DNA from: a virus
Length of the DNA: 25,647 nucleotides
Virus record (IMG/VR): IMGVR_UViG_3300013005_000149
Coordinates: 1 to 25,647 of that record
Strand: one strand, 5' to 3'
Below are positions 14,937 to 22,127 of this stretch, in pieces. The notes beneath the pieces are model-generated. The model was not told where the DNA came from and did no database searches. It saw nothing but the letters and a program-made list of their open reading frames with translations. Numbering within the stretch: position 1 is the first letter of the stretch; each line of letters begins with the position of its first letter. The position numbers were made by a program, and so were the translations under genes.

Positions 14937-15208
14937 TTCTTTTTCTTTTTATCTAGTTTATTTTTAACTATCTCTCTAGTCCTATCCATTTTCCTTGCAT
15001 AAGCAGGATCATCTTTACGGTTAAAATTAGCTTGTTGGTTTAATGAGCCAGTTATTTTGCTCATGTTACCTTTTCTTGTTCTAATCAACCAATTAGCTAA
15101 CTTTTCTGCTGGCAACTCTTTAAACTTACCTTTTGCATCTGGTGCATTAGAATGATGAAACTTAAGTCTCTCTTCAACTAACTGTTGTAATAGTTCTTGT
15201 AGTTTCAT
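14933..15208 (-). CDS. Small basic protein with LVE leader
   Basis: This 91-aa protein begins MKLQELLQQLVE|E, a leucine-rich amphipathic leader ending in LVE12. The body has LPAEKLANWLIRTRKGN, then MSKITGSLNQQANFNRKDDP and a Lys-rich helical tail (KNKLDKKKKK). I have seen this pattern (AxWLIxxRxGNxxKIxGSLxQQxNFN) in phage ORFs, but it carries no function I know. The 4-nt and 1-nt overlaps with its neighbours indicate one polycistron. It is probably an internal head protein by leader type (inference). Confidence 0.78.
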   Translation of the reverse strand: MKLQELLQQLVEERLKFHHSNAPDAKGKFKELPAEKLANWLIRTRKGNMSKITGSLNQQANFNRKDDPAYARKMDRTREIVKNKLDKKKKK

Positions 15209-15741
15209 TACTTTTCTTTTTTACCAAATCTTTTTTCGTAAGCAGAAGTTGCTGCACTCTTCTTAGTCTTGTACTTCTTAGTCTTACCCTTATCTGAATA
15301 ATCTGCGTCCCACTTACCATATGCTGAAGGATCATCGGACTTTAACTTTTTTACTCTATCAATTTCTTTTTTCATTGCTGCTGCATCTTTAGTAAGATAA
15401 GCAGGATTAACCTTATTTTTCTTTTTTGCTTCACTTACTCTAACACAGTTAGGAACCATATTACCTTTTTTTCCTTTTTTCATTGGATTTTTTGGATCTT
15501 TTCTATATCCTTTCCAACAAGCTTCTTCTAAAGGATTTAAATCTAATTCTTTTTCTATATCGGTAATGTCATCATATCCTAAATATTCTAAATCTTTTTC
15601 TAAAGTATAAGGGGTTTTTGATACGGCTCTAGATATTTGATCTCTAATTTCAGCATTTCCATTATTAAAAGCCTGTAAAATATTCTGATAGTGAATATCT
15701 GTTTTAGCCATTTCTAATAATATATCTTTAAGCTTTATCAT
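15208..15741 (-). CDS. Modular protein with MIKL...LLE leader and CWKGY/VPNC module
   Basis: This 177-aa protein opens MIKLKDILLE|MAK, identical in layout to the T4 IP capsid-targeting leader (Glu at residue 10). Three parts follow: a helical segment (15-70), a Cys module ACWKGYRKDP...GNMVPNCV (74-100) widely seen in cyanophage and other T4-like ORFs, and a DPSAYGKWDADYSD...KTKKSAATSAYEKRFG unit (137-173). LEE73|A and VSE104|A precede the second and third parts, as if the junctions were protease sites. Its function is unknown. An AT-rich box lies about 5 nt before the ATG, and a perfect TATAAATA lies further upstream. Confidence 0.82.
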   Translation of the reverse strand: MIKLKDILLEMAKTDIHYQNILQAFNNGNAEIRDQISRAVSKTPYTLEKDLEYLGYDDITDIEKELDLNPLEEACWKGYRKDPKNPMKKGKKGNMVPNCVRVSEAKKKNKVNPAYLTKDAAAMKKEIDRVKKLKSDDPSAYGKWDADYSDKGKTKKYKTKKSAATSAYEKRFGKKEK

Positions 15742-15803
15742 ATGAATATAAATATCTGCCTATCAATTAAAGTTGGGAGGTTAATATATCTATCATATTT
15801 ATA
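15742..15803 (-). promoter_or_regulatory. Late promoter region upstream of the leader-bearing gene run
   Basis: The minus strand carries TATAAATA at 15803-15796, an exact T4-type late promoter box, about 55 nt before the ATG at 15741. A second element, AGATATTTATA (around 15746-15757), is one of the recurrent boxes and sits only about 5 nt from the ATG. An AACCTCCC stretch lies between them. The exact TATAAATA in the correct orientation makes this the best single late-promoter candidate in the window. Confidence 0.6.
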
Positions 15804-16340
15804 CTACTTCCAAGTAATTCCATTCCAATATTCAAACCCCTGTAATTTGTTTTTATAGTTGAAAATATCAAAATAATCAGCTATATATAAATACTCATAG
15901 TCATTTATAAGTTTTTTTAGTAAGTAATAAAATGAAAGAGTTCCATAAGACTTTTTACTTTTTGTTTCATTCATGACAGAGAATAATACTTGATCTTCTA
16001 TATAGATTATCCTACCCCAAAAAAGATCGTCAAAAAAAAAGTCTTCAAATTTTCCGTGATTATAAAGTTGTAGGTCTGGTGGGGTTTCTATTTGTTTGTT
16101 TTCTGTATGTCCTGATATTTTTATTTTAGATAGTTGATTTTTTCTTTTACTAGAAATTTCTTGTATTTTTAGTCTTGAAGATTGTGTTTGATACCAGTGT
16201 TCCTGATTATCTTTATAATAAACAATCCATCCATTTTCAAACATGGATTTAGCAGATTCATTTTCTCTTTCAGCTTCTAAATAAATTAGAGGATATTTAC
16301 CATTATAAATACTTAAAGAATGATCAAATATTAGTTTCAT
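15804..16340 (-). CDS. Acyltransferase-like (GNAT/aminoacyl-transferase type) conserved phage protein
   Basis: This 178-aa protein has no prohead leader. The C-terminal part is YGTLSFYYLLKKLINDYEYLYIAD, followed by YKNKLQGFEYWNGITW. It resembles the final strands of GNAT-fold arginyl/leucyl-type transferases (LYLGY...YK.RF.GFEWW) and an ORF class in T4-like phages. I see no diagnostic acyl-CoA loop, so the enzyme class is a suggestion from pattern memory. It overlaps the upstream 233-aa gene by 17 nt, so the pair is translated together. A rounded, hydrophobic- and Tyr/Phe-rich composition sets these two apart from the Lys-rich neighbours. Confidence 0.72.
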   Translation of the reverse strand: MKLIFDHSLSIYNGKYPLIYLEAERENESAKSMFENGWIVYYKDNQEHWYQTQSSRLKIQEISSKRKNQLSKIKISGHTENKQIETPPDLQLYNHGKFEDFFFDDLFWGRIIYIEDQVLFSVMNETKSKKSYGTLSFYYLLKKLINDYEYLYIADYFDIFNYKNKLQGFEYWNGITWK

Positions 16341-17025
16341 TATCTAATTCATTATATATTTTAGATCTTTCTTTATTTGATTCACCAGATTCTAAGTCAG
16401 TATGATCATAATTAAAAACATCAGTATCAGGTGTAACCCACCTACTGTTTCTTTCTGCAGTCCAAGAAGTAGTATTATATTTTCTATTTATAACAATATC
16501 TTGTTTAACTGTAAATGACGGATCATGAATAATTAATCTATTATTAGGTTGTATTGCAAAATTTCCATTATCCATTTGAATAAAATGTCCGCATTTATGT
16601 TGAGAAGGAAATTCACTTAATCCAAAATCTGTATCGCTCATATCATCAGAACTTCCCCAATCTAAGGTAAATAAATATTTTCCTGAATATTGAATTCTTC
16701 TTCTTGATGTGAACTTACAAGTCTTATTTTTTAATATAGGAAAACAAGTTGCACCTACATGATATGTAAATGAATCCCACAAAACAAGTTCATCTAACTC
16801 TTGTTGAGGAGCATCTTCTTTCCAACAAAAGGCATGAATTGGCATTCTCCACCAGAGTCCACCATCTTCCATCATAAAATGAAATAATGGTGCTTGAGCA
16901 GGTATTGACGACATGCCAAATATATAGCATGGAAATTTTTTATCAAAAGAATCTTCTTGATTTCTTAGAAAGTTTCCTCTAATAAAAGATTCAACAATTG
17001 GGATTGGGGTATTTAGATATGACAT
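16324..17025 (-). CDS. Conserved T4-like phage protein of unknown function
   Basis: This 233-aa globular protein is rich in Trp, Phe, His and Cys. Characteristic segments include NFLRNQEDSF, FGMSSIPAQAPLFHFMMEDG, WRMPIHAFCWKED, LWDSFTYHVG, GKYLFTLDWG, HKCGHFIQMDNGNFAIQPNNR and a PSFTV segment. I recognise this arrangement from a conserved unannotated protein of T4-like cyanophages and relatives, whose role I do not know. There is no signal peptide, membrane segment or prohead leader. Conserved His/Cys residues (HAFCW and HKCGH) could bind metal, but that is a guess. It is paired by overlap with the transferase-like gene downstream. Confidence 0.8.
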   Translation of the reverse strand: MSYLNTPIPIVESFIRGNFLRNQEDSFDKKFPCYIFGMSSIPAQAPLFHFMMEDGGLWWRMPIHAFCWKEDAPQQELDELVLWDSFTYHVGATCFPILKNKTCKFTSRRRIQYSGKYLFTLDWGSSDDMSDTDFGLSEFPSQHKCGHFIQMDNGNFAIQPNNRLIIHDPSFTVKQDIVINRKYNTTSWTAERNSRWVTPDTDVFNYDHTDLESGESNKERSKIYNELDNETNI

Positions 17026-17050
17026 TTTATAACCTTTTTATAAATTTATA

Positions 17051-17368
17051 TTATTTTTCTCTTATTAATAGTTCACCTAATACTTCTAAACGTCCAACTT
17101 CACGTTGAAATTCAATTTGAGTCATATTTAAGGATATCTTTTTATATGTCTGCTCAAATTCTTTTTTAGCTGCTTCTTTATCAAACTTACCTTCAGTAGC
17201 TTTTTTATAATATGGAGCTTTAACTTTAAAATGATGCCAAGTTAATAAAGATAATCCACCTTTTTCTTCAGCGGTAGCTGCTATTTTAGCTGCGCCTTTA
17301 GCACGTGTTTGAGCAAAGGTTTCAAAGCTTTCTTTAGCTTCAGTTAACAGTTGAATAAGTTTTATCAT
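17051..17368 (-). CDS. Small protein with MIKL...LTE leader
   Basis: This 105-aa protein begins MIKLIQLLTE|AKES, with Glu at residue 10 followed by Ala, the same P1-P1' pair as the T4 internal proteins (IAE|A). The body is helical and Lys/Ala-rich, with a GGLSLLTWHHFKVKAPYY segment (about 37-54). No family or catalytic motif was recognised. It overlaps the preceding 171-aa gene by 4 nt, and that gene carries an almost identical leader, so the two probably share expression and fate. A candidate injected internal protein (inference). Confidence 0.78.
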   Translation of the reverse strand: MIKLIQLLTEAKESFETFAQTRAKGAAKIAATAEEKGGLSLLTWHHFKVKAPYYKKATEGKFDKEAAKKEFEQTYKKISLNMTQIEFQREVGRLEVLGELLIREK

Positions 17369-17880
17369 TTGTTTTTATTTTTAACAGGAGCATAACCAGA
17401 ACCATACGGGGCTGCTTTGCCTGATTGTGGATCTGCTGTTTCTTTTACTTTATTTAAACGTTTAGTTTTTTCTTTTGATGCTTCTTTACGAGATTCAATA
17501 TAATCTAATCCATTTTTTAATCTAGCTTTTACTTCAGAGTCTTTAGCTTTACCGTAAGCTGCTCTGACTCTTTGGTGTATTAAATTTATAATCTGTGACT
17601 GTCTAGCATGTGATTTAGATTTAAATTCACTTTTAGATAGTGTATCTTTTATATCTTTAACTGTTTTAAATTTTACACTAACAGTATCTTTAGGATCTTC
17701 ATCTGTGTATAATCTGCGGTCTGATCCCTTTGGCTTTTTACCACTACCTTTTTTAGGATCCGCTTCAGTTATATCAGGATCATTAGTCCAGGTATCAGAA
17801 GCTTTGTATCTTACTTTTTTAACCATATCGGATCTATATGGCGGATACATTTCTAATAATATATCTAATAGTTTAATCAT
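17365..17880 (-). CDS. Basic modular protein with MIKL...LLE leader
   Basis: This 171-aa, strongly basic protein begins MIKLLDILLE|MYPPY, a near copy of the leaders of the 177-aa and 262-aa proteins. An unstructured Lys/Gly/Asp segment (25-55) is followed by a module RRLYTDEDPKDTVSVKFKTV, then helices with SKSHARQSQIINLIHQRVRAAYG and LKNGLDYIESRK. The C-terminal tail is Gly/Lys/Pro-rich. I recall the DEDPxDTVSxKF unit from other phage ORFs without a known role. The basic charge and leader suggest a DNA-associated internal protein (inference). Confidence 0.8.
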   Translation of the reverse strand: MIKLLDILLEMYPPYRSDMVKKVRYKASDTWTNDPDITEADPKKGSGKKPKGSDRRLYTDEDPKDTVSVKFKTVKDIKDTLSKSEFKSKSHARQSQIINLIHQRVRAAYGKAKDSEVKARLKNGLDYIESRKEASKEKTKRLNKVKETADPQSGKAAPYGSGYAPVKNKNK

Positions 17881-17881
17881 A

Positions 17882-18754
17882 TTACCACTTTCTACATGAC
17901 CAATATCTAGCTTTCCATCTTGGTCCTGGATTAGTGTCGCAATGATGTCTTGCTCTAAAACTTTTTCTCCTTTCAGGATTATTCTTTTTTATCTTTACTC
18001 CTTTCTGTCCAAAGTTAACTTTAACAACATTTCCTTTGGCATTCTTTACGTACACCTTAAACTTTTTAATATCGCCGGCCATTGGTTTTCCTAGTTGTAC
18101 TTTTCTACCTTTGTACTCTGCTTCTTGTAAAGAGTTAGCATGATCTTTTATATATTCAGCTAAACATTGAGGACAAAATTCTCCCTCATTTAATTCTTCA
18201 AGCCCTGCTTTAATTAGTTTATCGTAGTATTTAGGATCTTCTTTAATATGATCTAAAGCTATTTTTAAAGCTATTTTAGGATCATCAGTATGCTCCATCT
18301 CAACTTCAATACCTTTTTTTATTTGGGAAAGTTTATCTTTATCTATTTTAGATTCTTTTATACCTGCTATGTGTCTACCTTGATACTTATCCTGAAGATA
18401 GTTAACCATTTTTGCATTCATATTAAAATCAAGCTCTAATTTTTTATCATTAGGTTCTTTATCTATAGCTTTAGCTATTGTTTGCATAAAACCATTTTCT
18501 ACATTATTATCTACAATAGCAGCCATTTTATCATCAATATCAAGACGATCTAACCATGTTTGTGATTTTTGACCGTCTGGTTTTGTAACGGCTGCTTTTA
18601 TAAACTGGAATGTTGTTTTTGCTGCGCCATATCCAGGAACAAAATCTAATATTGCATCTACAGCAACTCCAGCTATTTTATCAGTCTTTTGTTTTTTTGC
18701 AATAGATTGTATAGCTTGTTTTAAATCTCCATATGTCTCAAGATTATTTTCCAC
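17882..18754 (-). CDS. Multi-domain phage protein with Cys/His-rich C-terminal domain
   Basis: This 290-aa protein is built from phage-specific modules. Residues 20-95 contain a hydrophobic loop AVDAILDFVPGYGAAKTTF and a WLDRLDIDDKMAAIVDNNVENGF stretch. Residues 140-186 (IKKGIEVEMEHTDDPKIALK, then IALDHIKEDPKYYDKL) resemble DUF5661. Then come a CPQC pair (194-197) and a final domain, 213-290 (YKGRKVQLGKPMAGDIKKF, then RRKSFRARHHCD and PGPRWKARYWSCRKW). The final domain is one I recognise from many T4-like phage ORFs and could bind zinc. An internal HIAGIKE|S (128-135) resembles the LAGI leaders, and LNE191|G and LQE211|A sit at domain junctions. Function is unknown. Confidence 0.83.
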   Translation of the reverse strand: MENNLETYGDLKQAIQSIAKKQKTDKIAGVAVDAILDFVPGYGAAKTTFQFIKAAVTKPDGQKSQTWLDRLDIDDKMAAIVDNNVENGFMQTIAKAIDKEPNDKKLELDFNMNAKMVNYLQDKYQGRHIAGIKESKIDKDKLSQIKKGIEVEMEHTDDPKIALKIALDHIKEDPKYYDKLIKAGLEELNEGEFCPQCLAEYIKDHANSLQEAEYKGRKVQLGKPMAGDIKKFKVYVKNAKGNVVKVNFGQKGVKIKKNNPERRKSFRARHHCDTNPGPRWKARYWSCRKW

Positions 18755-19035
18755 TATGGTAAATTTTGAGTCCTAGTATCATATACTTTTAATACCTGTT
18801 GTAATGTTGGAGATATAGATCCTCTTCCTAGGTCATCTAGAATAGCCTTAATTATAGTTGCAAAAGATTGAATTTCTTTAGAATCAGCCCCATTTAATTT
18901 AGGTATTGTAATAGAAGAAAGGTCTCTAAAATATTTTTGTAGTTCAGATTTTGTATCTACTATATTTTTTTCTTTAGGAAGGTCTTCCTCTTTTAAAAGA
19001 TTAGTTACATGCTTTTTAAATTCTGGCGTATTCAT
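18754..19035 (-). CDS. Small helical protein with LLKE leader
   Basis: This 93-aa, largely helical protein begins MNTPEFKKHVTNLLKE|ED, a leader ending in LKE16. The remainder (SELQKYFRDLSSITI, EIQSFATIIKAILDDLG) looks like a helical bundle without catalytic signatures. No family was recognised. It overlaps both neighbours by one base, consistent with strict translational coupling between the Dps-like protein upstream and the modular protein downstream. Confidence 0.76.
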   Translation of the reverse strand: MNTPEFKKHVTNLLKEEDLPKEKNIVDTKSELQKYFRDLSSITIPKLNGADSKEIQSFATIIKAILDDLGRGSISPTLQQVLKVYDTRTQNLP

Positions 19036-19418
19036 TATTTTAGGAATTTAAGTTTATACTTAGTAGATTCTAGAAGATTAACTACATTGTCAATCTCATT
19101 CTGGATATATGAATCTTGTGGAACTTTTGTTCTAATCATTTCTACAAACTTACAAAGACCTTCGAAGTAAAGAATCGCATTATCATCTTCTTTTATCTGA
19201 TTTGCCATTGCATATCCACGAAGAATGCCGTATTTTCCTTGATATGACTCAACTAAACCGTCGATCAAATCTACAATCTCTTCGTAATACTTTTGCAAAG
19301 CTTTGTGAGCGGCAAAAGAGTTTGTCTGTAAATGGTAGATGTGAGCCTGATTACGGCTTTGCATCAATGTTCCTATAAATAAAGCGTATGGTTCCATTAG
19401 TCTTGTTTTGGTTGCCAT
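19035..19418 (-). CDS. Dps/ferritin-like protein
   Basis: This 127-aa four-helix-type protein carries a Dps-like metal-site pattern: His26, His38, Asp53 and Glu57. The spacings of 12, 15 and 4 residues are exactly those of the Escherichia coli Dps ferroxidase ligands His51, His63, Asp78 and Glu82. The surrounding text (RNQAHIYHLQTNSFAAHKAL and YYEEIVDLIDGLVE) also follows the Dps pattern. Dps proteins oxidise and store iron, and protect or compact DNA. At 127 aa it is shorter than bacterial Dps (about 160-170), and I see no basic N-terminal tail or prohead leader. Related short proteins occur in other phages, often as unnamed DUFs. It overlaps the neighbouring genes by 22 and 1 nt. Confidence 0.78.
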   Translation of the reverse strand: MATKTRLMEPYALFIGTLMQSRNQAHIYHLQTNSFAAHKALQKYYEEIVDLIDGLVESYQGKYGILRGYAMANQIKEDDNAILYFEGLCKFVEMIRTKVPQDSYIQNEIDNVVNLLESTKYKLKFLK

Positions 19419-20251
19419 CTAAGCTCACCAGATTTAACATCTGCATCAAATATTTCTTTAGGCCATTGCCATAATTTTCCTTTAAATTTATCAGATTCTA
19501 AGTAAACCTTATCGCCTTCTATTTTTTGAATTGTTAATACTTGATTATCTTTTTTTACAAATTTATCTCCAACTTTTAAATTATCACCTATATTTAAGCT
19601 AGATTCTTTAATATCTTTTTTTTTATCTTCTTCTTTCTCAACATTTTTCTTGCTCTTTTCAATCTTTTCCATCTTACTCATAAGATCGTCGATTTGAGAT
19701 GCAAGTTTAGCAATATGTTCTTTATGTTGAGAAGCATTTTTAGGATCTTCTTTTGCCATATCAACGTGCTCTTTACGCTTCTTTTCAAGATGGTCGATAG
19801 TCTTTTTTAACTTATCTCCAACTTTACCTTTCTTTTCTTCAAGTTGAAAAGATTCGTCCATATATTTTTTGTATGCTTCTGCTGCTATTTCTTGAGCTTG
19901 AGAAGCATCAGCAGTAACACTTATAACATCTTCCATATTAACATTTAGAGGAGCAAGTCCTTCTAAAGGATTCAATTCTTTAATTAATCCAGCTGCGTCA
20001 AGATTATCTACAGGTCTAAGAACTACATACATCTTAGTAGGATCATAGTCTTCTTTCTTAACCTTTTTAGGAAGGCCCTTATGTTTAGTTGCAGCGAAGT
20101 CTTTTACATCGCCTTTTTTCATTGATTTAGCCATTTCTTTTGCTTTTCCTGATGCTTGTGATGGTTTCATATCTCCTTTTTGAAGGGCACGAACTATGCC
20201 CATTAATTTTTGTTGTTGTTTAGATGCAGCTTTTTCTGATATATTATGCAT
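19397..20251 (-). CDS. Modular protein: DUF3008-like unit, coiled coil, SH3-like unit
   Basis: This 284-aa protein starts with SEKAASKQQQKLMGIVRAL and continues KSMKKGDVKDFAATKHKGLP (residues 5-61), resembling the small DUF3008 module. An alpha/beta unit (74-125, MYVVLRPVDNLDAAGLI) follows, then LEE139|K, a long charged coiled coil (145-212), IKE216|S, and a C-terminal beta unit (NIGDNLKVGDKFVKKDNQVL, then KVYLES) like a small SH3/KOW barrel. No enzymatic motif was seen. The placing of [LI]xE tripeptides between units is as in other modular proteins here. The AT-rich box lies about 25 nt before the start, and the 3' end overlaps the Dps-like gene. Confidence 0.8.
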   Translation of the reverse strand: MHNISEKAASKQQQKLMGIVRALQKGDMKPSQASGKAKEMAKSMKKGDVKDFAATKHKGLPKKVKKEDYDPTKMYVVLRPVDNLDAAGLIKELNPLEGLAPLNVNMEDVISVTADASQAQEIAAEAYKKYMDESFQLEEKKGKVGDKLKKTIDHLEKKRKEHVDMAKEDPKNASQHKEHIAKLASQIDDLMSKMEKIEKSKKNVEKEEDKKKDIKESSLNIGDNLKVGDKFVKKDNQVLTIQKIEGDKVYLESDKFKGKLWQWPKEIFDADVKSGELRWQPKQD

Positions 20252-20272
20252 TATAATATTCTTTTATAATTT

Positions 20273-20287
20273 ACTAATAAATATCTG
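20273..20287 (-). promoter_or_regulatory. Recurrent AT-rich box upstream of the 284-aa gene
   Basis: The sense strand reads CAGATATTTATTAGT, overlapping the last codons and stop of the 192-aa gene and lying about 25 nt before the next start. It shares AGATATTTATT with the sites upstream of gp22 and the 285-aa gene. Confidence 0.45.
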
Positions 20288-20852
20288 TTTTCCTAAACTC
20301 CTGTATCTTTTCTTTGAGCTGTTTATATATATGAGTCTTATCTCCGCCTTGCCAACTTTCAATATCTCCTTGTTCAGTAACAAAAGTATCTTTTTCCTCA
20401 AGCCATGAATCTAAAGCCTGTTCAAACTCTTCAAGGCTAGCATTCTTATTCATATTAAGAATATTCTTCTCATATTGCTCATACTTACCTTCTAGCTTAA
20501 GTTTAGCTTCCATATCAATGACACAGTTCAAACATACTTTGTGTACTGAATACATCTTCTTGTTTAGTTCATTAGCCTTCATAGGCTTCTTACAACTAGG
20601 ACAAGTAAGTGGTAAAGATACTAGATGTTTGAACTTATCTAGCTTGGTAATAGACTGTTTGATACCGTTTTTAATGGTCCATTTTTTTCCACCTTCTTCC
20701 CAAGTATCTCCTTCTTTATGTTCTTCTATTGTAGCTTCCCAACCTCCAAGTACCTGAGTTCTATCACCAGTATTTCCGGTGATAATGTTTCTCATCCTTT
20801 GAACTTCACTTTTCTTAAACTCTTTTTTTAACGTAGACTCTTTTGGTATCAT
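20274..20852 (-). CDS. Conserved T4-like zinc-finger protein
   Basis: This 192-aa protein has KKSEVQRMRNIITGNTGD near the start, then KEGDTWEEGGKKWTIKNGIK. A four-cysteine cluster follows (CPSCKKPM around 84-91 and CLNC about 23 residues later), which should form a zinc ribbon, and then a helical C-terminal region. I recognise the combination from a conserved, functionally unassigned protein of T4-like cyanophages and relatives. A nucleic-acid or protein-binding adaptor role is plausible but unproven. Its last codons overlap a copy of the AT-rich repeated box that precedes the next gene. Confidence 0.8.
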   Translation of the reverse strand: MIPKESTLKKEFKKSEVQRMRNIITGNTGDRTQVLGGWEATIEEHKEGDTWEEGGKKWTIKNGIKQSITKLDKFKHLVSLPLTCPSCKKPMKANELNKKMYSVHKVCLNCVIDMEAKLKLEGKYEQYEKNILNMNKNASLEEFEQALDSWLEEKDTFVTEQGDIESWQGGDKTHIYKQLKEKIQEFRKTDIY

Positions 20853-20867
20853 AACAGTATTTTTATT

Positions 20868-22127
20868 TTATAAGTTAGAAATGTCTACAATCCAAATATT
20901 AGGATCTTCTCCATTATTAACTAATCCAGAAAGTCTTGTATTACCAGCTAGAAGATCATAATCAGAATTAGAAAATTTGACTGCTATTGGCATTTCTATT
21001 TGACCTTTTTTAAACGCAGATTGGAATCTTTGTTTTTTTTCTTTTTCTAGACTATTAAAATTTAAGTCTACATTTCCAAGGACATCTTTTATTTTAGAGT
21101 ATTTTGTTATATATCCTTTTTTAGATATCTTCTCCCAATTATCTTTACCTATTTTTTTAAGTTCTGGATATCGAATTGCTTCTTCCCATTCTACATTAAA
21201 ATTAGGTTTAGAATATTTAACCTCATTTATTCTAAATTTACTTAATATATCTTTTGTTTTATTAATATCTTTATGCATTACTGCAATACCACCTAGTGTT
21301 TTCCATGGAGCTAGATTTGTCCAATAGTCATCTATCAATATAGATTTTTTTGGGTCAGTTATCATCTTTAAATGCTTATTTCCGGACTCGGCGAATATAA
21401 CTTCTTTTGGTTGTGGACTTAAATTATCTTTAATCCATTCTAATTTACCTTCTTCAGCATATTCAAATTGACCAGGACTAGTTAAGATTATAGGATTATA
21501 TTTACCTATTATAGACCATAGTTCTTGGCCTCCAGGCATCCATTGCATTTTACTCCAGTATGTAATACCTACTTCGTCTACTGCTTTAGTTAGGTACTCA
21601 TTTGCTTTTTCTGGTTTATATTGTTTTCTGTATTCTGAGGGGGACATGTTATAAAAATATTCAAACCTTGCATCAAAGTCGCATAGAACTCCATCCATAT
21701 CACAATAGATTTGAATACCACTATTACTTTCTACTTCATATATTTGTTTAAGAGTAGGAAGAAAAGACTCATAAATAAGATCATTAGTCTTACCATAATC
21801 TCTCATCATTATACCTGCCAAAGCATTAGCTTGATTTTCTATATTAGAACCAGTTTCTCCAGCATTATTATATAATTTACCAAGCTCATTTTGTCTATGG
21901 TGAACTAATTCATGGCATAAGGTTCTAAGTATATCTGCTAGGTTTCTATTACCTATATAAACGTCTAAGTGTCTTTTATTTGGATCATATTGTCCAAAGC
22001 TTCTTTTTTCAGTAGCCCATTCACGATCATTTATAAAACTAGTTGTAGGAAGCTTATCTATATCAAGTTTGCTTTTTACAAACTGTATAAAATCCTCTAT
22101 TATATATTGTCTTTGTTCTAGTGTCAT
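20868..22127 (-). CDS. Fusion: SprT-like metallopeptidase-like domain, HAD phosphatase, ParB-like domain
   Basis: This 419-aa protein has three parts. Residues 1-118 contain CHELVHHRQ (71-79; His72, Glu73, His76) and Glu98 in NIENQANALAG, a zinc-metallopeptidase pattern of the SprT/minigluzincin sort. Residues 138-297 are a HAD-type phosphatase: DMDGVLCDFD (143-152), LTSPG (215-219), a Lys (about 251) and ILIDDYWTN (263-271), as in 5'(3')-nucleotidases. Residues 360-419 look like a ParB/sulfiredoxin-fold unit (QIEMPIAVKF and YDLLAGNTRL). Each part has its key residues, so all could be active. It follows the nucleotidyltransferase with an ATGA overlap. The fusion suggests a nucleotide- or end-processing role combined with proteolysis, but the substrate is unknown. 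Confidence 0.82.
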   Translation of the reverse strand: MTLEQRQYIIEDFIQFVKSKLDIDKLPTTSFINDREWATEKRSFGQYDPNKRHLDVYIGNRNLADILRTLCHELVHHRQNELGKLYNNAGETGSNIENQANALAGIMMRDYGKTNDLIYESFLPTLKQIYEVESNSGIQIYCDMDGVLCDFDARFEYFYNMSPSEYRKQYKPEKANEYLTKAVDEVGITYWSKMQWMPGGQELWSIIGKYNPIILTSPGQFEYAEEGKLEWIKDNLSPQPKEVIFAESGNKHLKMITDPKKSILIDDYWTNLAPWKTLGGIAVMHKDINKTKDILSKFRINEVKYSKPNFNVEWEEAIRYPELKKIGKDNWEKISKKGYITKYSKIKDVLGNVDLNFNSLEKEKKQRFQSAFKKGQIEMPIAVKFSNSDYDLLAGNTRLSGLVNNGEDPNIWIVDISNL

